From NCBI GenBank assembly GCA_003485715.1, contig DNIF01000261.1, forward strand, positions 1 to 7,686: a DNA stretch of 7,686 bases. Direction: 5' to 3'. Under the pieces are notes generated by a model. It was not told the origin of the DNA. It made no database searches and saw only the letters and a list, made by a program, of their open reading frames with translations. Positions 1 through 5,849 of the stretch are shown piece after piece (positions within the stretch are counted from its first letter, which is position 1; every line of letters starts with the position of its first letter). This DNA is from Gammaproteobacteria bacterium. Lineage in GTDB: Bacteria > Pseudomonadota > Gammaproteobacteria > UBA7966. The position numbers and the translations under genes were made by a program.

Positions 1-851
1 AGCCGCTTCTGCGGATCGCGGGCGCGGGCCGGCTCGTAGGCCTCGTTGAACAGCACCTCGCCGACGTGGAGGGTGTCTACCAGCACCTTGCCGAGTTGCC
101 GTTCATGGAAGGCCGCCACGTCGAGCACGGCCACCCCACGCAGCTTGCACTCGAGCAGTTCCTCGAGTGGCAGACCACCCTCATGCTGCTGCCCCTCCGG
201 CGCCGCCACGATGAGTTCATCGATTGACAGCCGCTCGACCATATCCGACAGCGGGCCGAAGCGCTCGACCAGACGCGCCGCGCCGATGCGCACACGGTCA
301 CCGGGCAGAGGCAGATAGCCGACGACGTGGATACCGCGACGGTCGCTCGCACGCCGGAGCCCCTCGATGAGCGCCGCCTCGGGACCCGCACCCACCACCA
401 GCGCCCGCCGCCTCAGCAACGTCTCGGTGCGCGGCATGTAGATGAATCGGCACGAGGTGACCCCGAGGAGAGCAAAGCCATACGCCAGTACTGCCGGCAG
501 CCCGTCGATGACCGGCAGGGGCTCGATGAAGGCAAGGATTTGCATCGCGCTGGCACAACCGATGAAGGCCAGCACGATACGCAGGAGCACGAAGGATGCA
601 CGATCCCGGAGATTTCGCTGATACAGCCCGGTAGCCGTTAGCGAGAGTGCCAGCACGCTGGCGAACAGCAGGGACTCGCCCGGCAGCCGGGTCGCGTGCG
701 CCGCGAGTGCACCCAACGGATCGTCGGCCATGGGCGCGACCAGGGCAGCGAGTGTTGCGCCGAGGTACACCGCCGCCAGTGCGATGAGGAGTTCGGCGAG
801 CCAGAGGATGATGAGGGTACGCGGAACGTAGTGCCCGAACAGACGCAGCAT
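1..851 (-). CDS. Polyprenyl glycosylphosphotransferase, PEP-CTERM/EPS type (partial, C-terminus cut by window end)
   Basis: This is probably the initiating sugar transferase of an exopolysaccharide pathway, an inner-membrane enzyme that moves a sugar-1-phosphate from a nucleotide sugar onto undecaprenyl phosphate. The 283 visible residues begin MLRLFGHYVPRTL, closely resembling the N-terminus I know from the PEP-CTERM-associated sugar transferases (EpsB-like, TIGR03013 type). About four hydrophobic segments (roughly residues 12-38, 60-77, 87-109 and 113-138) precede a Rossmann-like CoA-binding fold that opens LVVGAGPEAA (151-160). Family-like blocks follow: GGLPLEELLECKLRGVAVLD (225-244) and an HERQLGK stretch near 249-255. 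The catalytic bacterial-transferase domain should begin just past the left edge and cannot be checked. ATG at 851 is fixed by a GGAGG five bases upstream. The gene is separated from the upstream kinase by 302 bp, so it probably has its own promoter. The domain junction near 262-275 departs from the usual family wording. Confidence 0.85.
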   Translation of the reverse strand, partial: MLRLFGHYVPRTLIILWLAELLIALAAVYLGATLAALVAPMADDPLGALAAHATRLPGESLLFASVLALSLTATGLYQRNLRDRASFVLLRIVLAFIGCASAMQILAFIEPLPVIDGLPAVLAYGFALLGVTSCRFIYMPRTETLLRRRALVVGAGPEAALIEGLRRASDRRGIHVVGYLPLPGDRVRIGAARLVERFGPLSDMVERLSIDELIVAAPEGQQHEGGLPLEELLECKLRGVAVLDVAAFHERQLGKVLVDTLHVGEVLFNEAYEPARARDPQKR

Positions 852-856
852 GCAAG

Positions 857-862
857 CCTCCG
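857..862 (-). promoter_or_regulatory. Strong Shine-Dalgarno of the sugar transferase gene
   Basis: On the minus strand CGGAGG lies with five bases between GGAGG and the ATG at 851. It is the best ribosome binding site in the window and fixes the start of the sugar transferase. No in-frame alternative start nearby competes with it. Confidence 0.8.
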
Positions 863-992
863 ATCCTTGAGCGACGGACGGCAGGGGCAGAACCGCCCCC
901 GACGGGCAGCGACGCGAGGCATTCACTGCCCATTAGCCACCAACTTATGCAGAGCCCTGACCCTGCGAGGGCCGGCCTACACCCGTCTCGCG

Positions 993-1009
993 GCTATCGG
1001 TTCGATAGC
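993..1009. promoter_or_regulatory. Perfect 17-bp dyad, candidate operator
   Basis: The sequence GCTATCG GTT CGATAGC has two perfectly complementary 7-bp arms around a 3-base centre. It lies about 140 bp before the start of the sugar transferase gene. Its size suits a dimeric DNA-binding protein. As RNA it could also form a short hairpin with a 3-base loop, so operator and leader structure cannot be told apart by eye. I found no second copy in the window. Confidence 0.35.
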
Positions 1010-1049
1010 GACGTACTTTAGGCGCGCATGGTGCACTGCCGCTGCGGAA

Positions 1050-1067
1050 GACACCACGGCGGATGTC
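1050..1067. promoter_or_regulatory. Imperfect 18-bp dyad (GACAYC-N6-GRTGTC), weak candidate site
   Basis: GACACC and GATGTC face each other around ACGGCG, with five of six arm positions complementary. The core is GACA-N10-TGTC. The published GlrR site, as I remember it, is TGTC-N10-GACA, with the arms in the opposite order, so this is not a match to that consensus. It is recorded because it lies upstream of an exopolysaccharide gene beside a GlrR-like regulator. A dyad this short can easily occur by chance. Confidence 0.15.
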
Positions 1068-1100
1068 ACAGAGCGTTGCAAGGTCGGCAAGGGAACGGTC

Positions 1101-1144
1101 TGCCCTATACGGGCACGGGTCGCGCGCACTCGACGCGCCACCCG
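1101..1144 (-). terminator. Tandem stem-loops after the kinase gene, candidate transcription terminator
   Basis: Ten to twenty bases past the kinase stop, the minus-strand transcript can fold into a GC-rich stem: 11-bp arms at 1144-1134 and 1126-1116, one mismatch, 7-base loop. A second small hairpin, TGCCC-GTATA-GGGCA, abuts it at 1115-1101. Neither is followed by a U-run, so this is not a textbook intrinsic terminator. It could slow polymerase, protect the 3' end of the kinase message, or act with Rho. Confidence 0.35.
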
Positions 1145-1153
1145 GGGCGAACG

Positions 1154-3685
1154 TCAGGCGCGCGCCCCCGCTCCGCCGCCACTGCTGGCGCTCAGACAGT
1201 CGAGCAGACTCGCCTTGCGCAGGGGCTTGACGAGATAGGCGTCGCAGCCAGCGCTGAGCGCGCGCTCGATGTCTTCCTGCGCCGTATGGGCCGAGAGGGC
1301 CACGATGCGCATGGCTGTCCGGTCAGCGCTCTGCTCGGCGCTGCGGATGGCTGCGGTGGCCGCATAACCATCCATGCCCGGCATCTGGATATCCATCAGG
1401 ATGAGGTCGTAGCGCGACGCGACCGCCAGAGCCACGGCCTCTGCCCCATCTGCGGCCTCTGTGACCTCCCATGCCTGCCCGCGCAGGAAGGCCCGCACCA
1501 GTTGGCGGTTATCAGCGGAATCATCGACCAGCAACAGTCGGCGCGGCGGCCCGTTCGCCAACTCAAGACTCGCTGTCTCCGTCGCCGCCGGTGCCGCGGT
1601 CGGACGGGGCTCGTCGACGGATCGCGGCCGGGTGAAATCAGCGAGCGTGGCCGGCATGACCAGGTACTCCACCACGTGGAATGCCTTGAGTCGTTCGAGA
1701 CAGGCCCCGAGTCGATGGCCATCGACCAGCGCTAGCACACGCAGGCCCGGTGGCAGTGTCGCCACACTATCGTCAAGCAGAGCAGCGCGGCAGATCAGAC
1801 GCTCGTCGCCGAACGCTGCGGCTTGCCGCAGGTCGGCGAAGGACGGCAGCACCCGTACCGGAGCATGCCCAGCGGCGCGCGCGAGGTCGGCCAGCGCCGC
1901 TCCGAGGCCAGTCGCAGGCTCGACCACCAGACAGGGCCCATGAACACCCCCCCCGCCGTGTTCCGACCCTGCGGTCATCACAGACGGCGCGGGGGGCAGG
2001 TCAATCAACGCATGAAAGGTACTGCCCACGCCCTGTTCACTCTCGAGCCAGATCCGCCCACCCATGCGTTGCACGAGTTCCCGACAGATCGCCAGACCAA
2101 GGCCGGTGCCACCATGGCGACGACCCGGGGTTGCATCAACCTGGGCAAAGGCCCCGAACACGTGCTCGAGCTGGTCGCTGGGCACACCGACGCCGGTGTC
2201 GCTCACCCGGAAATGCACCTGCGTCCCCTGCTCCGCATCTTCCGCGCGCGCCACGCGCAGGGCGATCTCTCCACGCTCGGTGAACTTCACCGCATTGCCG
2301 AGCAGATTCGTCAGCACCTGGCGCAGGCGTGGGGCGTCGCCGCACACCCAGACCGGCACGGCGGGGTCCAGATGCAGATAGATGATGAGCCCCTTCGCCG
2401 CGGCGCGCAGGGCGAACAGCTCCACCGACTGTTCGCACACGGTCCTGAGGTCGAAGGGCTCACGCGCGAGACTGAGCTGACCGGCCTCGGCCTTGGAGAG
2501 ATCGAGCACGTCGTTCAGCAGCGCGAGTAGATTCTCGCTCGCCCGTCGGTGCACCTCCACGTGCTGCCGCTGCTCTACCTCCAGGGGCGATTCGGCGAGC
2601 AGCTCCGACATGCCCATGATGGCATTCAGCGGCGTACGGATCTCGTGGCTCATGGTCGCCAGGAACTCGGCCTTGGCCCGGGCAGCGGCCAGCGCTGCAT
2701 CACGTGCTGCCGCCAGCTCGCGCGTCTGTGCCTCGACCTGACGGCTGATCTCGACGTTGCGTTCGGCCAGGGCTTGCATCTGCGCGCCGCGCGTGCGTAC
2801 CAGGGCGACCAGCAGCAAGGTGGCCCCGCCACCCACCAGCAGGGCCGTGGCCAGCAGCCCACCGCCATGTCGCAGCACATCCACCTGACGCGAGAGCTCG
2901 GTGCGCAGGTGGTAGCCGGGGAGAATCACCCGCAGATCGTCCACCAGTCTGGCCGTCAACAGCGCACCGGTCTCCAGCCCCGCCGGTCGGGAGTCGAGCA
3001 GGCGGCGACGTCCGAGCAGCCCCTCGCTCTCCACGTCCACCACGAGCGCCAGACCCAGCGGCCCGAGCGTCTCCAGCAAGGCAGGGCGCGAGAGCCGGGC
3101 CACGGTCACGAAGGGATCTGCGCAGGCGCCGTTGCCGGCCACGCCCGAGCGGCAGGCGGCATACACCAGAGCGAACAGCTCACCCTCGACCACCGGGATC
3201 ACTTCACCCCGCTGCAGAGCAATACCCACGGCCATGGCCAGTGCGACGGTGTCCGGTTCGCCCCGCGCGGCAGCCGGCATGGGTTCTCGCCACAGTTGCA
3301 GGCTGCGCGGGCTCGCAGCATTGCCGGCAGGGCGCGCAGTGGCACCGGTCCGCACCGTGATCGCCTCGATGAACGGCAAGCGGTCCATCTGGCGACGCAG
3401 GGCCTCGGGTTCGGGCAGGGTCTCGGACGTCAGGGCGAAGGGCGGTCGCGCGAGTGTGCGCAGCAGGTCGTCCGTAGCCGTGAGCGCAGCAGACAGGCGG
3501 GTCCTGAGACCCAGACTGTCAAGGGCGAACTCGCGTCGCGCGGCCTCGAGCGCGCTGTCTCGAGCGAGTGCCAGGAGGGTCAGGGTAAAGGCCAGTCCGA
3601 GCAGCAGGACCACGGCATACACGAAGGCTCGCGAAGCCAGCGGTCGGGCAGTTGACGGCGGCACGAATGGCGATCCGTCCTGCAC
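1154..3685 (-). CDS. Membrane-bound hybrid histidine kinase with vestigial and intact receiver domains
   Basis: This 843-residue sensor kinase should autophosphorylate on His347 and pass phosphate to its own Asp765. Order of parts: transmembrane segment about 21-41; periplasmic region about 42-275, loosely CHASE-like in its second half (uncertain); transmembrane segment about 276-297; coiled-coil linker 300-340; HisKA with H-box MSHEIRTPLN (His347); HATPase with N-box Asn460/Asn464, G1 DTGVG (496-500) and G2 GGTGLG (525-530); a degenerate receiver about 583-680; and a complete receiver about 716-830 with Asp721/722, Asp765, Ser798 and Lys820. The degenerate receiver has lost the acidic pocket and has Met677 in the usual Lys place. 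There is no Hpt domain; a separate Hpt gene lies 13 bp upstream. The start is GTG with no clear ribosome binding site, so translational coupling to the Hpt gene is likely; GTG at 3664 is an alternative. Its signal is unknown. Confidence 0.93.
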   Translation of the reverse strand: MQDGSPFVPPSTARPLASRAFVYAVVLLLGLAFTLTLLALARDSALEAARREFALDSLGLRTRLSAALTATDDLLRTLARPPFALTSETLPEPEALRRQMDRLPFIEAITVRTGATARPAGNAASPRSLQLWREPMPAAARGEPDTVALAMAVGIALQRGEVIPVVEGELFALVYAACRSGVAGNGACADPFVTVARLSRPALLETLGPLGLALVVDVESEGLLGRRRLLDSRPAGLETGALLTARLVDDLRVILPGYHLRTELSRQVDVLRHGGGLLATALLVGGGATLLLVALVRTRGAQMQALAERNVEISRQVEAQTRELAAARDAALAAARAKAEFLATMSHEIRTPLNAIMGMSELLAESPLEVEQRQHVEVHRRASENLLALLNDVLDLSKAEAGQLSLAREPFDLRTVCEQSVELFALRAAAKGLIIYLHLDPAVPVWVCGDAPRLRQVLTNLLGNAVKFTERGEIALRVARAEDAEQGTQVHFRVSDTGVGVPSDQLEHVFGAFAQVDATPGRRHGGTGLGLAICRELVQRMGGRIWLESEQGVGSTFHALIDLPPAPSVMTAGSEHGGGGVHGPCLVVEPATGLGAALADLARAAGHAPVRVLPSFADLRQAAAFGDERLICRAALLDDSVATLPPGLRVLALVDGHRLGACLERLKAFHVVEYLVMPATLADFTRPRSVDEPRPTAAPAATETASLELANGPPRRLLLVDDSADNRQLVRAFLRGQAWEVTEAADGAEAVALAVASRYDLILMDIQMPGMDGYAATAAIRSAEQSADRTAMRIVALSAHTAQEDIERALSAGCDAYLVKPLRKASLLDCLSASSGGGAGARA

Positions 3686-3698
3686 GGCATGCGGCCCG

Positions 3699-4130
3699 TC
3701 AGCTCGGGCGGTCAGGAAACACCGACGCGGCCCCGTAGTCGACCTCCACTACCGCCAGGTAATGTGCCAGCTCGCTGTTGAGCGCGCGGACGGTATCGGC
3801 GTCGGTCACCAAGGCTGCGTCTTCGATACCGCCCCCCAGACGCGTGATCTCATCGAAGCCGTAACCGCCGCCGGTGCCCTTCATGCTGTGACCGAGCCGA
3901 CGCACGGTAGCGAAATCGCTAACGGCGAGGGCCGCACCGATCCGGTCCACGTCGGCGCGGCGGTTGCCAAGGTAGCCGGGGACGAGATCGGCAAGGTCGG
4001 GGTCGATGGTCACACGCGGCATCTGGCTGGCGTTCGCGGGTCTCGAGGGTGGGACTTCGGCGTCCCGGGGAAGCAACGGGTCACCGAAAGTATTTTCGCC
4101 TTTTGCAACGCCACTGTGCAGCCCGCTCAT
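3699..4130 (-). CDS. Stand-alone histidine phosphotransfer (Hpt) protein
   Basis: This small cytoplasmic protein should carry phosphate from the hybrid kinase receiver to the response regulator encoded upstream. The Hpt signature RLGHSMKGTGGGYGF contains the phosphorylatable histidine, residue 81 from the ATG at 4130 (84 if the GTG at 4139 is used). The usual preceding block, with DPDLADLVPGYLGNRRADVD, is present. The helical body and the acidic tail fit the Hpt fold. ATG at 4130 has a GGAG eight bases upstream, better than the GTG at 4139. ATG at 4022 would give a shorter protein that starts just before the conserved domain but lacks a ribosome binding site. With the chosen start there is an atypical, poorly conserved leader of about 36 residues, partly encoded by unusually AT-rich DNA. 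The gene lies 48 bp after the regulator and 13 bp before the kinase. Confidence 0.88.
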   Translation of the reverse strand: MSGLHSGVAKGENTFGDPLLPRDAEVPPSRPANASQMPRVTIDPDLADLVPGYLGNRRADVDRIGAALAVSDFATVRRLGHSMKGTGGGYGFDEITRLGGGIEDAALVTDADTVRALNSELAHYLAVVEVDYGAASVFPDRPS

Positions 4131-4178
4131 GCCTCTCACTCCATCCGTCGTTACCGCGCACCAGTTCCAGGCGATCGG

Positions 4179-5741
4179 TCAGGCCTCACACACGGCGTCC
4201 AGACCGTCCGAGGCGCTGGACACGCGATAGCTGCGTGCATCCAGGCCGTGACTGGCAAGGAGTCGATAAAACTCGGTCCGGTTCCGTCCAGCCACGCGCG
4301 CCGCGCGGGCAACGTTTCCGTCCGCGAGCCTGAGCACACGGTCGAGGTAGTCGCGCTCGAAGGCATCCCGGGCGACCTCGAAGGGCGGTGGCACCGCCGG
4401 TTCACCCCCCATCGCCTGAGCGACGAGGCCGGCAGGGATGAGCGCCGAGGGACTCAGGGCGTGACAGTGCGCAACCACGTTGCCGAGCTGACGCACGTTT
4501 CCGGGCCAGTCACCATTCGCCAGCAAGGCCCGGGCCGACGCACAGAAGTGGCGCGCCGGGGCATCCCCCTGGGCGTTGAGACGCGCAAGAAAGCGCTCCG
4601 CGAGGGGTAGGACATCCTCACGGCGCGCGCTGAGGGGCGGCAGGCTGAGCGTGACCACGGCCAGCCGGTAGTAGAGATCCTCCCGGAAGCGGCCCTGGGC
4701 GACCGCGCGCGGCAAGTCATTGTGCGTAGCAGCGATGATCCGCACGTCTACCGGCTGGCTCTTCGTCGCGCCCACGGCACGCACCTGGAAGTCCTGCAGC
4801 ACGCGCAGCAATTTGACCTGCAGGGCGGCCGGCATGTCGCCTACTTCGTCCAGAAACAGGGTACCGCCATCGGCGGCGCGGAACAGGCCCTCGTGACGCA
4901 TCAGCGCCCCGGTGAAGGCCCCGCGTTCGTGACCGAACAGTTCACTTTCCAGCAGATGCTCGGGGATGGCCCCGCAGTTCACCGCCACGAAAGGCCGCCC
5001 GGCCCGCGGGCCGGTGGCATGGATGGCACGTGCCAGCACCTCCTTGCCGGTGCCGGTCGCACCTGTCAGCAACACGGTGACCGCGCCGGCCGCCACTCGT
5101 GCTGCCTGCATCACCACCGCAGCCATGGCCGGGCTCTGGTAGACGAGCCAGTCGCCGAAACAGGCGCCACGTGCGGCCCCACCGGCGAGGCCCGCTTCGA
5201 CCACCGTCAGCAACGACTCACGCCGAATGGGCTTGGAAAGGAAATCCACGAGCCCGAGGTGCATGGCCTTGACGGCATCCGGCACGCTGTCGGTTGCGCT
5301 CAGCATCACGATCGGCAAGAGCGGGTCGCGCCGATGCAGCTCGGCCACCAGCGAAAGCCCGTCCATGCCCGACATCATCAGATCGGTGACGACCAGAGCG
5401 GGGCGCTCGTGATTGAAGGCCTCGAGGGCCGCCGCAGCGCTGGTTACGGCCACCACGCGCTGGCCGGCCGCGACGATCCAACGCCCAAGCAAGCACACGA
5501 GATCCGGATCGTCATCGACGATGAGCACCAGCGGCGCGCTGTCGGGGTGCAGCAAACGGCCTACGGATCCGCGAGGGGCAAGGGCGTCCGCCAGCGGCGA
5601 GGCCCGACCGGTCGCCCGCGGCCGCCCGTCGGGCTTCGGGGTCGAGACCGCACTCGCGGTCGCACCGGAAACCGAACCCCGGATGTCGCACCCGATTTGG
5701 GCCGGATCCTGCGCACGGGCGGCTGGGCGGCTGGCGGTCAT
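4179..5741 (-). CDS. GlrR/QseF-like sigma-54-dependent response regulator
   Basis: This 520-residue NtrC-family activator is predicted to bind upstream sites and remodel sigma-54 RNA polymerase using ATP. The receiver (about 70-185) has the acidic cluster Asp76-78, acceptor Asp120, Ser148 and Lys170. The AAA+ domain (about 200-435) has Walker A GATGTGKE (227-234), an intact GAFTGA loop (274-279), Walker B LFLDEVGD (Asp298/Glu299), arginine-finger region FREDLYYRL (352-360) and GNVRQL (414-419). The Fis-type helix-turn-helix (about 475-500) contains GRNRTEFYRLLASHGL, wording typical of the GlrR/QseF branch and unlike the PrsR/PEP-CTERM branch. All catalytic residues look intact. About 70 low-complexity residues precede the receiver. 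ATG at 5741 is the only convenient start, although its GGAG is 15 bases away; a later start, such as TTG codon 63, is possible. The Hpt and hybrid kinase genes follow, indicating a phosphorelay. Confidence 0.93.
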   Translation of the reverse strand: MTASRPAARAQDPAQIGCDIRGSVSGATASAVSTPKPDGRPRATGRASPLADALAPRGSVGRLLHPDSAPLVLIVDDDPDLVCLLGRWIVAAGQRVVAVTSAAAALEAFNHERPALVVTDLMMSGMDGLSLVAELHRRDPLLPIVMLSATDSVPDAVKAMHLGLVDFLSKPIRRESLLTVVEAGLAGGAARGACFGDWLVYQSPAMAAVVMQAARVAAGAVTVLLTGATGTGKEVLARAIHATGPRAGRPFVAVNCGAIPEHLLESELFGHERGAFTGALMRHEGLFRAADGGTLFLDEVGDMPAALQVKLLRVLQDFQVRAVGATKSQPVDVRIIAATHNDLPRAVAQGRFREDLYYRLAVVTLSLPPLSARREDVLPLAERFLARLNAQGDAPARHFCASARALLANGDWPGNVRQLGNVVAHCHALSPSALIPAGLVAQAMGGEPAVPPPFEVARDAFERDYLDRVLRLADGNVARAARVAGRNRTEFYRLLASHGLDARSYRVSSASDGLDAVCEA

Positions 5742-5849
5742 GGTCGTTGCGGCGCTCCAAGGCTGGTGAGAACCCGGGCACGCTGGCAGCGGCCCGACAC
5801 ACCCCCTGCCCGGATGGACATCAACCGAGCGAACCGGCTGGCTGGAGGT
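5742..5849 (-). promoter_or_regulatory. 108-bp leader before the regulator, with an inverted repeat
   Basis: This gap separates the two upstream envelope genes from the signalling genes. It contains a perfect 7-bp inverted repeat, CCGGGCA at 5774-5780 and TGCCCGG at 5807-5813, with 26 bases between. The nested palindrome CGCTGGCAGCG (5781-5791) lies beside the first arm. In RNA this could end part of the upstream transcript or structure the regulator leader. No promoter hexamers are convincing and no U-run follows. Confidence 0.25.

Larger units (their letters stand above)
852..1153. other. 302-bp non-coding region upstream of the sugar transferase gene
   Basis: I see no convincing gene here on either strand. 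On the minus strand it holds, in order, tandem stem-loops just after the kinase stop (1101-1144), an imperfect 18-bp dyad (1050-1067), a perfect 17-bp dyad (993-1009) and the Shine-Dalgarno of the next gene (857-862). It is the longest intergenic gap in the window and probably carries the promoter of the sugar transferase gene. No good -35/-10 pair is visible. Possible sigma-54 -24/-12 matches are either degenerate or fall inside a hairpin. Confidence 0.6.

Noticed and set aside
298..933. 211-codon open frame on the minus strand overlapping the sugar transferase
   Set aside because: It is a frame shadow. The true gene in the other frame begins at 851 with a strong Shine-Dalgarno and family-like sequence.
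927..942. Sigma-54-like match on the minus strand, TGGTGGC-N4-GGGCA
   Set aside because: Its distance to the sugar transferase start is attractive, but only about half of the consensus positions match.
1064..1080. Plus-strand TGTCACA...TTGCA resembling a sigma-54 promoter
   Set aside because: The spacing is one base too long, and it would drive transcription antisense into the kinase gene.
1125..1140. Sigma-54-like match on the minus strand, TGGCGCG-N4-GTGCG
   Set aside because: GG and GC have the right spacing and about 9 of 12 consensus positions agree, but it lies inside the stem of the candidate terminator and 274 bp or more from the next start. Chance in GC-rich DNA is likely.
696..1238. 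180-codon open frame on the plus strand crossing the long gap
   Set aside because: It overlaps the start of the sugar transferase and the end of the kinase on the other strand, has no domain-like composition, and no ribosome binding site was seen.
2549..3655. 368-codon open frame on the plus strand
   Set aside because: It is antisense to the kinase sensor and linker region, rich in Gln/Arg/His/Gly, with no domain.
3132..4610. 492-codon open frame on the plus strand
   Set aside because: It is antisense to the kinase, Hpt and regulator genes and has a low-complexity translation without motifs.
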